Shown piece after piece: positions 35,036 to 45,954 of a stretch of DNA of 64,000 bases. Location of the stretch: assembly GCA_022495005.1 (NCBI GenBank), contig JAGYXB010000557.1, positions 1,550,001-1,614,000 on the forward strand. The letters run 5' to 3'. A program made the translations under genes and the position numbers. Source of the stretch: Rhyacophila brunnea (taxonomy: Eukaryota; Arthropoda; Insecta; Trichoptera; Rhyacophilidae). Positions within the stretch are counted from its first letter, which is position 1; the number at the start of each line of letters is the position of its first letter. The notes below the pieces were generated by a model. The model was given only the letters and a program-made list of their open reading frames with translations, was not told the DNA's origin and searched no databases.

Positions 35036-35247
35036 CATGGCCCCAAGGGGGGTGGGCTGACAGGGCTCTAGCCTGGGAGCCTAACATGGCAGGTCGCTAA
35101 AACATACAGAGAATACCCATTATTTTATAAGGAACTCTGGAAGTTCCGCGGAATGCCATTTTGAGGAACACTACTGTAGAACATTACAACAATGCCCTAA
35201 AGTTTAGCGATATGTTTGGGGAACCGCTTCAGGATGTGGGGGCCATG
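35036..35247. mobile_element. CATGGCCCC hAT-type MITE, short copy (212 bp)
   Basis: Begins CATGGCCCCAAGG and ends TGTGGGGGCCATG, like the element at 5570-6134. Both contain GCTGACAGGGCT, GGAACACTACTGTA-like and GAACCGCTT/GGATGTGGGGGCC blocks. Flanks ATTATTGG and CTTATGGG agree at 6 of 8 positions, compatible with a decayed 8-bp duplication. Confidence 0.68.
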
Positions 35248-36029
35248 CTTATGGGTAGCAAATAATGGAAAAAAATGCTGTGTTGGCCATCTGTTTTGAC
35301 ATAAGTTATATTGTACGTATGTTGTTGCATTATTTTGTAATTATTCATCCTATTTAAAGTAATGATGGATTGTTTGTCTCATGAAAAAAACATAATTATA
35401 GTATTGGCATTATTAAAATGGTCTCAAAGCCATTTATTTTTGAGATATACTTGTTAATTAGTATTTTAATGATAGTGTTGTTATATAATATTATAATAAC
35501 ACAACAAAGACTGCGAACCATCTCAACTATCTTTCTAAACTTTGCATGACTTTCTTGTGTTTTTAAAGATGATTATATAACCACTCTGTATTGTAATCTA
35601 TGCTTGAGGATTTTAACTTATTTTCTTTAAAAGAAAAACTGCTTAAAGTTCTTTAGAGAAAGTTTGCAAAGCCTTGCTGTAAAGATACGTAATAGACATA
35701 GAAGGTAGGTATACTAATACTTAGGGTTGCGGTATTAGTATTACTCAGGGCTATGTAAGAAAATTCTTTTTGTTTGTGGGAAAATGAGCACTCAGAATAA
35801 TTCACTCTACTACGTGATGTACTTACTTCCTAATAGCTCAACGGAAAACCGAAGTTAAGGACTATACAAAAATAATCCTACCGTAATTAACGATTACCTA
35901 CATACTATACGTCGACAAGCTTTTTTGTTAATAATTGACTTATTATTAATTAAGGTTAATATAAATAAATTGTAGATATTATATATAATAAAGATATATA
36001 TTTTCTCGCAATAAGCTGATTGCATCACG
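35248..36029. other. Unassigned AT-rich DNA
   Basis: No supported feature. Confidence 0.35.
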
Positions 36030-36885
36030 AGCTGTATGGTATGTTGCGCTATCATCTGTAAGAGATCTTGGCATTACGTTTGACAGTAAACTGACGTTTA
36101 GTGGTCACATAGATACCATTTGTAAAAAGGCGCTAAAGATGCAGGGCTGTCTTGAGTACTTCCCGGGTCTTTTCGGATGTTACGGTACTAAAAATTCTCT
36201 ATAACTGCTTAGTTAGAAGCAGACTTGTGAGTGGGTCTATCGTTTGGGCCCCGCATTAGTTGAAGTACGGCCTTATGGTAGAGAGAGTCCAAAAGAAATT
36301 TTTGAAACTCCTTTAATTTCGGCTGTATGGATATTATCCGTGGCTCTATCCGACTGACTTTCTCTTAGGTATGCTTACATACTGTAGCTTAAAATTTCGA
36401 AGGGATCTTTATTTAGCTACACATTTTTTCAGACTTATAAGCGGCGTAAATGTGAACTCTGCGATTCTTGGTGGTGTTGGCTTGTGTGTCTCTGATAATT
36501 ACCTTAGGAATCGAGAGCATCCTTTGTTTGTTCTCCCAAGGTGCAGAACTAACCTGCCATTGGTAATGACAATTGGGAGAGCTATAACCATGTTTAATGA
36601 AATTGCTTCGGATATTGATAAATTTCACTTACGTGAGGGTGAATTTAGGTGGACGTTGTTTTATAAGTTTTTAAGATAGGGTCTATCAAAGTTTACTCTG
36701 TGTGCTTCCATCTAGTTTTATTTTTTTAAATTTATTTTCTTATTTTATTATTTACTCACATTTCTCTATATTTTTATTTAAAAAATTGTTAACATTTATT
36801 TTAAGTCATGTCGTGAACGCTTTAATTTTATAATTTGTTATGTTCATTATATGTAAAATAAATAAATTTGAATTTGAATCTTGTA
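36030..36885 (+). pseudogene. Jockey-like LINE, C-terminal part and 3' end
   Basis: The coding part starts near YVALSSVRDLGITFDSKLTF (about 36035), the conserved D-L-G-(V/I)-x-F-D-S-K-L block after the polymerase. After frame breaks it continues from 36371 to TAG at 36677-36679 with LKFRRDLYLATHFFRLISG, HPLFVLPRCRTN and GRAITMFNEIASDIDKF. This order is typical of jockey/CR1-type elements. The 3' region ends in AATAAATAAA and a TTTGAA-type repeat. It is 5'-truncated and broken. Confidence 0.8.
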
Positions 36886-36914
36886 GGAACCACTATTGTC
36901 CTAATCGAAATCAT

Positions 36915-37079
36915 CTAATCTATCAAATATATAAAAATCAATATTATTTTGTTTGTTGGTTTGTTTGTTTGTTTGTTTGTTTGTTTGTTCGTATTTTATG
37001 CGCTGCCGTACCGTTCATCCGATTGCGATAAAACTTTGTCAACTTATTGCTTGCACTTGCGCGAAGAGTATAGGCTATA
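36915..37079 (+). mobile_element. Helitron 5'-end fragment
   Basis: ATATATAAAAATCAATATTA, a (TTTG)n run, then TACCGTTCATCCGATTGCGA mirror the head of the Helitron that starts at 37080. The piece stops where that element begins, so a Helitron was either inserted into, or copied next to, an older relative. The exact TC start is ambiguous. Confidence 0.6.
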
Positions 37080-37099
37080 TCTTATATATAAAAAATGAA

Positions 37100-37134
<35 letters not shown>

Positions 37135-37407
37135 TCCGTATGCGTTCCTATACCATTCATCCGATTGCGATGAAATTTTGGTAAGTGGTTGTATGCACAC
37201 CCGCGAAGGTTTCTGAATTAGAAAAACAATCTTCTTCTTCTATTCTTCTTCATTATATCTTCTTTTATTCGTATGGTTCCTATACAATTCATCCGATTGC
37301 GATGAAACCTTCGTCAGTTGTTGTGGTAAGACCCGCAAAAGTTTCTGTATTAGTACAACCATCTTCTTCTTCATTTTATTTTCTTTTATTCGTATGGTCC
37401 CTATACC

Positions 37408-38719
37408 CAGTGGTGATCCTCCCTTGAGAGCGTTGGAGCGGTGCACACCCACCTACTCAATTTATGCGAAAAGACTTTTTTTAAATGAGTATTTAATTTA
37501 TATTTGATTAATTAAAAGTGTTCTGATCTATTACCGTAGTCATTAATTCATATACAAAAACAAATTCTAATATGTGTTTTTAACCGGCTATTTTAAATAA
37601 TAATATTATATGTTGATGTGAGCGATATTCGCCATCGCTCGACCAAAGTGCCCAGTAATCTAATTTCGATTTCTTTGCAATGAGAAAGAGCGTCGTCTGT
37701 CGCGTGGGATAGCAATACGTAAATATTTTTTCTACGTGCTCGGGAGCGACAGTTTCAGTCGCTCTCGGCCCGAACGCAGATTCATCGGTTTTAAAACAAT
37801 ACAGCCCGTATCACACGTACAATTATTGTTTGACAATTTTTATTCAATATTATTATAAAAATAAATTCTTTTCACAGTACGCATTTAAATTTCCGCACAT
37901 GTTGACAACATTTCTCAAATTTAGGCGAAGTACAATTTAAAAATAAACTTCAAGTTTTTTTTCAGTTTGATAACTAAATTCACAATGTTTATCAATTATG
38001 ATATCTCTACAAACTAGCTCTGTAATACGTCTGACTTTTTAGATAAAAATAAACTCAAAATGAATTGTCTGTTATTTACAGCTTGGATAATTTTTATAAT
38101 GCTGATGGCGCCTCAGCATTATAAAACATTTTAATCGAAAAAAATCTCATTGACACATTTACGGAAACGGTTTTACTATTAAATTTAATTTTTACTATTC
38201 CGATGACATCAGTGGAAAGCGAAAGATGTTTTTTCACACTCAAACGGATCAGTTAGTAGAAACGCCATCGCGCAATCAAGATCGCTTTATGTATGCTCAG
38301 TATCGAAAAAAGAATGATACAAGAGATTCCTGACTTCAACAAACGCGTAATTGAAAAATTTGTGTCGATGAAAAACAGAAGAATGGATTTCTCATACAAA
38401 TGAACAATAAATCCCGGTCACTGCCAGATACGAGATATTTCGGTAGTACTAATAATTCGGTCAAAACAAAATAGTTCGTGTCAACCAGTTTGTGTTAAAG
38501 TTTAAAATCCATTTTTTTCAAGAAAAACTGTTTTTAGAGGTACAACAAATAATAAATAGTGAGTTATTTATGATTTCTTTTAAATGTACTAAATTAAAAA
38601 AACCAATAATTTTTTTTTTGATTTTTCGGTGAAGTTTTGATGAAGGCAAATGCCTTTTTACGGCAGTCAAAAGGTGAAAAAAGTGAACTCCCAGTAAAAT
38701 AACTCACCGGTCGCCACTG
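37408..38719. mobile_element. hAT element, 1312 bp, nested in Helitron, perfect 8-bp duplication
   Basis: The ends are CAGTGGTGATCC and, on the minus strand, CAGTGGCGACCG (9 of 12 matching). The flanking 8-bp direct repeat CCTATACC (37400-37407 and 38720-38727) is perfect and belongs to the Helitron's tandem unit. Near its right end it keeps the last part of a hAT transposase. A 14-bp perfect stem with a 7-base loop lies at 38092-38126. Confidence 0.88.
38203..38403 (+). pseudogene. hAT transposase C-terminal dimerisation remnant
   Basis: Frame 1 reads TSVESERCFFTLKRIS before stops. Shifted, it continues with a SVSKKRMIQEIPDFNKRV segment, IEKFVSMKNRRMDF and a stop at 38401-38403. S-V-E-S-E-R-x-F-x-x-L-K is the signature of the hAT C-terminal dimerisation region, and the rest resembles the ZMYM-type hAT proteins common in insects. 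The catalytic part is missing. Confidence 0.8.
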
Positions 38720-39573
38720 CCTATACCATTCATCCGATTGCGACGAAACCTTCGTTAGTTGTTGTGGTTACACCCACAAAGGTTTTTGAATTAGTACAAC
38801 CATCTTCTTCTTCTTCTTATATTCTATATTATTCTATTCGTATGCGTTCCTATTCCACTCATCTTATTGAAATAAAAATTTCGTCAGTAATTGTGCCAAC
38901 ACCCGCGAAGGTGTCTGAATTAATACAACCATCTTCTTCTTCTTCTTCATTCTATCTTCTTTTATTCTATCTTCTCTTATTCGTATGCGTTCTTATACCA
39001 TTCGTCCGATTGCGATGAAATTTTGACCAGTTGTTGTGCGCACGCCCGCATAGGTTTCTGAATTAGTACAACCATCTTCTTCTTCTTCTATTCGTATGCG
39101 TTCCTATACCACTAATCCGATTGCAATGAAACTTTGATGAGTTGTCGTGCGCATGCCTATGAAGATTTCTGAATTAGAAAATCATCTTCTTCTTCTTCTA
39201 TTCGTATGCGTTCCTATACCATTCATCCGATTGCGATGACACTTTTGTCAGTTTTTGTGCGCACACCTGTGAAGGTTTCTGAATTAGTATTATATAAAAT
39301 ACAAAGTGTGTTGTTTGTTTGTTCCATCTAATTTTGTTTTTTTTTTTTACTACATATTAATAACATTAATAACGTTTTCATATTTTGGATTCGATTTTAA
39401 TTTAGTGTTCTTATGTTTGACCTTTACTCCTATTAGAATTATTTTCATATTGCCATATTGTATTACACAGATATTTTAATTTTAAAAAAATAATTACCTC
39501 TTATTATTTTTTAAATATCTAAGATAAATATTACCACGAAGCGACCCTGTGCGAAGCCGGGTATTTCAGCTAG

Positions 39574-42564
39574 TTCATAATAAAATAAAGTAAACTTAGT
39601 TTTAACAACTAGTCACATTGAAAAAGAAAGAAATTCACAAAGCGAGGTAATATTTCGCAAAGCAACATAATCCTTAGTCTATGATCACTATGGACGGCTA
39701 TGGTCTCGTCTTGTTTCATATCTGTCAAAAAATAAAGTATGATATTACCGTAGAAAACGTTTTAATAGCCTCGTATTTTCAAAATAGAATATAAGAGAAT
39801 ATGGATAGATAGTATATTTTTCAAGACATACCAAATATCATTAATTATGCTCTATCTATATGTTAATAATTATAATATTTCATTAAATTGATAATTTATT
39901 ATTAAATGAGTTTGTGCATAGGTGTATATATTATTTTATTTGAATATAATAAGTATATACAATACTATTAAGTATACTTATGTTAAAATATTCTTTTAAT
40001 ATTAATTTAACCTATTCATTTTATAGTGTTACAATAATCTATTGACAAGCGAAAACTATTTCTTTCTATGGTGAAAATCTATTATTTGACAGTAAAGTTG
40101 TTGTAGATCATTAATGAAACTATCCAAACTGTGAATTTCATCTTTAATTTAAACAGTCTATTTATTGTGCGAATATATTATTATTTCCCTTTTAATATTC
40201 GTATGATTGAAGTTATTAAAATAATCACACGAGGAAATTTTCCGTTGTTGTCCGATAATCGATATTCAGAACCAATTACGTTTTCCGTTTATAAACTAAT
40301 AATTCCTACACACATCTCCCTGAATTAAAGTTAAGTACCTACTTCCCATCATTTCTAGTGAATAATTAACGTGAGAAACCTTCATGCACAACAGCTGTCT
40401 TCAGAATTGCAAATAAATGGTAGGTATTTCATAAACTAGGTAATTTCTGAAGACTGTCTCACAAAATAGAAAATATACTTTTTCATTTGTGTTGTAACTA
40501 ATGTATAAGTATACATATTCCGATAATATTTAAGGATGAAGATCTCTACCAACCTGTATCCACTAAACTTGATGCTCAGTAGGTATTTCTTATATATGCA
40601 AAGCGTTCTTCATTGTCCTTCGACTCTTTTCATATCGTTTGTGTACAAAATTATGAAATTTCTTGGAAGAGTAAAAAAACTTGGAGTAGAGATGGGCAGA
40701 AAACATAGATAAATTCGATCATCTTGTCATCATTATACCTGAATACATAATTGAGTAGATATACTATTTATTAATAACCTCATATTTAATATATTTTAAC
40801 GTATTTTAATATTATCTTATTTTCATCATCATTTTATCATAAGGACTATTATCATATATATATCATATACTACTTTTATCATTATTCTGGAACACTGTCG
40901 CATTCTGAATACACTTTTCCTATCTTTCACTATAATTTGCCATCCTTATTGTAGATGATATATTATGGTTTCCTGAAAATAACTTCAACTAATTAATCCA
41001 TCTCGTTGGATTTCACTATCAGCCATCTTTAACCTAACTACTGCCGAATTTTTATAATAATACGCAACTATTGTTAACAGATGTTATTTAAAATTTCGTT
41101 AATATTGGCCATCATTTGTAATTTTGAATCAAGGTTTTCCAAAGGGCCTACAATAGACGGACTGAAGCACCAAATTATGAGTTACAATGGTAGTGCTATT
41201 TATTGATTATTTTTTAATGCGATGAAGTTGAAAACATCAAGGCTTATGATCTTTCAGCAGAATCTAATGTCCGATCGGACATCTCTTGTCGCTGCTATCA
41301 CCTGTCTTATCTGAGCAAGATCGCTGTCAGATATACCGAATACCTGTCGGAACAATTTGAGAGGTGTTTGCATTTATACATCTAACAGTACATTTCACTA
41401 CAAGACCGAGTAAATACAGTGCCGTGATTACCGGTTTCGATGGTAGTGGTAGTTGTTAATTATTTCGAAATGCAATGAGGTAACCTTGTTGAAATTTCGT
41501 TCACATTAATTAACGTATTACTATGTATTATAATATGAATAATAATCATCATTTTCTACAAACAGTTTACCGTATTGAACTCAAAGTATGAGCAGTAACT
41601 AGCACCACGATCAAAATTTACAGTTTAGTGTCGCGCCCTGACTATAGTGGACTTTGTACATTGAGTACTAATATTCGTAGACGACGTCGTAATCTTTACA
41701 AATTTCAATTTCAACACAAGCTTGCTAATATCTTTTTTAAATTAAAGTATTTTTTGTTCAATGAATAGGTACAGGTCATGCATTAAAAAAAACTAGATTT
41801 TTTCAATTATTTTTAAATGTACATGCTGTTGGTACTTTAAAATATTAATTTAACGAATGCTGTTTTTATTCAGATGTATAACAATATAATTTTCTCAATG
41901 ATGTACTTACCCACTTAATATAAATTATGTAGGTAATATAATTCTGCACAATTTCATAAATATAAATATATTTTATTTCGTTTTATGAATACCATTTGAG
42001 ACAAAATTACTTTATTTATCAGTGTAGTCAGAATTGTTCAAAGTTTTCTCCGATATTCTCCACAAATTCAATTTAATATGATCCTTTTGAAGGTGTCAAG
42101 AAAATTATTATTATTCTGCGGCAACTAAATTGGCTACAATCTCAGAAACGGCCGACAATATATCAGTCTGCGTTTGCTCGCCGAGACAGACTCTAAACAT
42201 TAAATTGACGAAAGATCGAAAGGTTGCGCAAAGGAGACCCTTTGTAATAATAATATGGTGTTATCATATACATTTTATTAATGCAGCTATCATATTACCG
42301 AAGTCTATGATAACACCATAATAATAGTATAATATGATTCTATCTGTACAATGTAAATAAACGTTTTTAGACCTATAACCTCACAGAAAATCTATATAAG
42401 CATAGCTCTGCTACGTATAATAAAGATGAATAATATCAAATTCCAAAATTTATAATACAATCAGAGTTTGACATGGATATATCCTCTCTCTAGATCATTT
42501 TAATCTCTTTATTTATCTACCTGGAAGCAACAGTGAGACACAGTGTAAAAAATATACCAATCGA
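39574..42564. other. Unassigned AT-rich DNA with two short palindromes
   Basis: No gene or element supported. TGTCCGATCGGACA (near 41270-41283) is a perfect 14-bp palindrome. TATGGTGTTATCATA (about 42254-42268) has a perfect inverted partner TATGATAACACCATA near 42307-42321, with about 40 bases between. Open frames at 40131-40328 and 42130-42321 are unrecognised. Confidence 0.4.
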
Positions 42565-42850
42565 TTGTTGAAAGCTATATCTACATAATGATTTTTTTTT
42601 AAATTGTAATACTTACCCCATTTAAAGGAAAAATGCCACTGTTATATTTATTAAAATTGTTTTATCACTTCAAAACAACAGTGGGATAACTGAAATAACC
42701 CACTATTAATTATGATATACAAAAATTCCTATCATTATCATATGTATTATATTATTATAAATCACAGAAAAACAAAATAAACATGTAGTTTACTATTTCA
42801 TTTGTTTGATACAAATATATAGTTCAATTATTATCAGTATACAAACAATT
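42565..42850 (+). repeat. Dispersed repeat, copy 2 of 2
   Basis: Aligns with 2512-2760 (see there). It breaks off at the AATT after which the transposon at 42851 begins, so the transposon appears to have inserted into it. Confidence 0.5.
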
Positions 42851-42854
42851 CTGT

Positions 42855-43125
42855 GGCTATTTGGCAGAAGCAGATATGTCGATTTTTGGTGTTTTGAGGT
42901 TTAAATGCAGATTTGTTATTCTATGTCTATATTTTTATTTGCCAAAATCAGATATGGCTTATCTCTTCTACTGACTTCATAATCAACGAAACAAGTTTCA
43001 GATATGTTTAAAATTAAGCAAGTCATATTTGCCAAAACAAGATATGGTACCATATCTGCTTCTGGCAAAATAATAAGTATTGAATATAATCAATGTATTC
43101 TATTTGCCAAAACAAGATATGGCTG
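42855..43125. repeat. Subterminal repeats of element X1
   Basis: Four related words: an inverted one in the terminal region (TTTGGCAGAAGCAGATATG, about 42862), TTTGCCAAAATCAGATATGG (about 42942), TTTGCCAAAACAAGATATGG (about 43029, with an inverted partner CCATATCTGCTTCTGGCAAA beside it) and TTTGCCAAAACAAGATATGG (about 43109). Repeated words near transposon ends usually bind the transposase. Confidence 0.7.
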
Positions 43126-43219
43126 CTGTTTTGGTAGTTACTGTTTTTTGTAGGAACAGTTTTTTTATTATAATGTCTTATAATAACTGAAATTGACAAC
43201 TCTGATATTCTATCCTCAA

Positions 43220-45113
43220 CATGGTGCAGCGAAAATGCAGTACTAGATGAGCAAGCCACAGAACACGCGATTCCAATGTCTGTGTCGTAAGCAGATCATG
43301 ATATTCAAATTACCGAATCTCAACAAAACTTTGCCTCGTCGCATGACGAACCCCTTGCTCAACAGATTAGAAGAAATTCTGCTAACAGCTCTTATAATCC
43401 GTGTACATCTACATCTCGAAGCACGAATTCATCTCAAGAAAAAATCAAGAATAAAAGAAGGTACATGAAGAACTTGAAAGACTGCGGCAAAGAGTATAAA
43501 ACTCGTAGTGGTGTGGCTAAACCTGAAAAGCTGTTTATTCCATTAGAGTCCTGTTGCCGTTATAAATGTTTTAGCATGCTTAGTGAAAACAATCAGAAGG
43601 ATATGTTCGAATTCGGGAATGAATAGTAAAGACACGGCTGACCAATTCCTCGCAGACAACATTACCATTAATGACAAATTAATAGAGAGGAAAGGAAGAA
43701 GCAAAGGTGGTCAAGTAAAAGAACGCATGATTACAGCTATTTATAAAGTAAATTCAGTAAAAGTTTGCAAGAAGATGTTTCAGAATGTTTTTGGCGTATC
43801 CCGAAATAAAATTAATGTCGCAATTGTGAAAAAACGCAGCTCGGAAACAGGAATCATAGACGGTGACCAAAGAGGGCGTCACGAACCACACAATAAAAAT
43901 AACATTGAAGAAATTTAAGCAACTAATCATATTAACAGGTTTCCGAAATACCAAAGTCACTACTCTCGAAGACATACAAGCAAGCTTTATTTATCTCCGC
44001 AACTTAATATTGCAAAGATGTATGATATGTATAAAAATGAATGGATTTCTTAACAGAAAATACCTTTTACATATTCTAAATATGCTTCAATTTTTCGTGA
44101 ACTAGGCTACAAATTTAAAAGTCCTAGTAAAGACACTTGTAAAGTATGTGATACATATCACATTCAGATTAAGTGTGGAAATGATTTAGAAAGGGAAGCT
44201 GAACTTAATGAAAAAAACGAACACTTGGCTAAGGCTGATGAATCATATAAGAAGAAAGAACACGACAAATTGTTATCTAAAACTAGTCAGTCCACTCGAA
44301 TGCTAGTTTTTGATTTGCAACAAGGCCTGCCAACGCCTTCCCTGAATACCAACATAGTGTACTATAAAAGGCAACTGTGGACTTATAATTTTACAATTAG
44401 AGATTGTAAAACAGATACCGCAAGCTGTTACATGTGGCATGAAGTGATTGCTGGTCGGGGTTCTGATCAAATAGCATCGTGCTTCGTACAGCATTTGCAG
44501 AATCTTCCAGAAACAGTAACTAATATAGTAGCCTATTCAGACTCCTGTCCAGGGCAAAACAAAAACATAAACTTTTATTCAGCATTGTCTTATTTTGTCA
44601 GTGAATCTGAACACGTGCATTCTATAGACCACAAATCTTGGAAGTGGGACACACCAGAATGGAATGCGACACGGATCATGCTAAGCAAAGCTAAAAAATC
44701 TATTGAACTTAACATTAATATCCCACTAATTTGTACGAAATGTACGAGGCAAATATCCGTTTAATGTGGTGGAAATGTCAGCAGAAACTTTTCTCTCTTA
44801 TTCAGACTTACTGAAAACCACTTTCATTAAGAAGTTAAAGTGTGTTGAAGGGCAACCGATCAATTGGCATAGTATAAAGTGGCTACGGTATGAAAAAGAA
44901 GTCGGTGATATAAAATTCAAATACTCTCTGAATGATGAGGAGCCCTTCAGAACAATGCAGTTATTACGGAATTCTAGAGGGCGTCCACATATTCCCGTGC
45001 CAATGTTGCTGTCGGGTAGCGATTTGTGGTTTAAAACTGTGACAAAAGTAGGTAAGTACTCGAAAGATGGGAAATCGCCGCCGCTGCTAGTGGTAAAAAG
45101 CTCTGCAATTTGA
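43220..45113 (+). pseudogene. Transposase of element X1, nearly full length, lightly broken
   Basis: Reads about 630 codons with few lesions. The N-terminal part is Ser/Asn/Thr/Gln-rich (in frame from about 43228, stop near 43288), then GKEYKTRSGVAKPEK and a Cys-containing block. From 43583 to about 44636 one frame is open except for stops at 43916-43918 and about 44056. It carries SHYSRRHTSKLYLSPQ, a DTCKVCDTYH zinc-like pair, VFDLQQGLPTP (about 44306) and YSDSCPGQNKN (about 44534). A frame change then gives LEVGHTRMECDTDHA, and further on PFNVVEM and KWLRYEKE to the stop. The Asp residues in FDLQ, YSDSC and MECD are candidates for an RNase-H-like catalytic triad (inference). From memory this resembles proteins annotated as DUF7869, possibly Sola-like; unverified. 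Confidence 0.72.
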
Positions 45114-45284
45114 TATAATATTATGTAGGCGACACATTTCTCATTGAACAATCATCCGAAGTGAAGGCTATCTTGCTTCTTCATGCGGTTGAAAAATAAA
45201 GTAAATTGATGTGCTTTTAATGTTCATAGACTTGTTAAGTATTCTATTGTTTCTTTTAAAAAAAAAATTAACATGATAACAGGC

Positions 45285-45450
45285 CATGAGGGCCAATGAC
45301 ATTAGTGTAGTTGTTAATAAAAGTGGAACAATCACAATATTCAGGATTTGAGAAAATCACGTGAATATATTGTGACTTTACAGAGAACGAGCCCGGAGCC
45401 CCCGGATGAAAGGCCAGCGCCTTACGCACTGGACAATGAGGGCCGTTGGA
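45285..45450 (-). repeat. SINE-1, tRNA-derived
   Basis: On the minus strand: CGGCCCTCATTGTCCAGTGC, GTAAGGCGCTGGCCTTTCAT, CCGGGGGCTCCGGGCTCGTT, then GTCACAATATATTCACGTGA. It matches the plus-strand copy at 6986-7100 in both head and body. It lies just downstream of element X1 and may have separated X1 from its right end. Confidence 0.68.
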
Positions 45451-45954
45451 TATGGTAACAATACTATACAGAAACATAATATACTGTTAAAATATATTGA
45501 TTTAGCCAGGAAAATAATTATCTTAGATCTAAAATTTATGACAAACGTAAGACCAAAAATAGCAATTGTAAAAAAATGTAACCAATTTGGAAAAACCAAA
45601 ATATTATCATAATGCCTAAATTGGCTCCAAGATTTAAAAATCAAATGCTGAGAGTCTCATGGACGAACGAATCTATCATTACCGAACTCATAGTCAGCTT
45701 CTGAAGGATTGTTATTTTAGTTGTATAGCCCGCAAAAAGATGTTTATCCACTTGTGGTATTTCACTTGCTACAATGGTATCAAGCATTGTAAATCAATCA
45801 AAATTAGAGATTCGCGGCGCAGTTCCCTCCGCTGCCTGATGAGGTCAGTGCGATAATATTATGTGTGATGCATAGAACCTAAGAATAGACCTATGCAATT
45901 TAAATTAAACATAATGCTTATTCTTGAAGAGTATCTTCCACCATCTATCTATCT
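45451..45954. other. Unassigned DNA
   Basis: Short open frames only (for example 45406-45612 and 45659-45856); no recognised feature. Confidence 0.35.

Larger units (their letters stand above)
37138..39290 (+). repeat. Tandem units of about 105-145 bp inside the Helitron
   Basis: Each unit reads roughly GTATGCGTTCCTATACCATT, CATCCGATTGCGATGAAA, a GT-rich stretch with CACCCGCGAAGGTTTCTGAA, then TTAGTACAACCATCTTCTTC. Units start near 37138, 37270, 37391 (split by the hAT insertion and resuming at 38721), 38840, 38983, 39095 and 39203. The units are not CRISPR-like: they are long, diverged and without spacers. Confidence 0.75.
37080..39573 (+). mobile_element. Non-autonomous Helitron, interrupted by a hAT element
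   Basis: The 5' end is TCTTATATATAAAAAATGAA after A. The 3' end is GCGAAGCCGGGTATTTCAG, then CTAG, then T. This is a TC...CTAG element in an A/T target site. Between lie a (GTCT)n run, a series of imperfect tandem units and an AT-rich tail. No Helitron protein is encoded. Without the inserted hAT (1312 bp plus the 8-bp duplication) it would be about 1.17 kb. Confidence 0.82.
42851..45113 (+). mobile_element. DNA transposon of uncertain superfamily, element X1
   Basis: The left end is CTGTGGCTATTTGGCAGAAG, directly after AATT. Element X2 (51100-53622) starts CTGTGGCCGGGG after the same AATT and encodes a related transposase, so the two share a terminal form. Inside the left end is a cluster of TTTGCCAAAA(C/T)(A/C)AGATATGG words, related to the terminal sequence itself. 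A nearly complete transposase pseudogene follows. I could not find the right terminus: no GCCA(C/T)AG-AATT lies after the last coding base, so the right boundary given is only the end of coding similarity. Confidence 0.7.

Noticed and set aside
37138..39290. Regular repeats that could suggest a CRISPR array
   Set aside because: Units are over 100 bp, diverged and directly adjoining without unique spacers, and they lie inside a Helitron with clear TC and CTAG ends.
43249..43260. GCCACAG as the right terminus of a short element starting at 42851
   Set aside because: It lies inside a readable part of the X1 transposase, the next bases are not AATT, and the sequence further in does not match the left end.
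44766..45151. 117-codon minus frame opposite the X1 transposase end
   Set aside because: The plus strand carries conserved transposase blocks shared with X2; the minus frame is a shadow.
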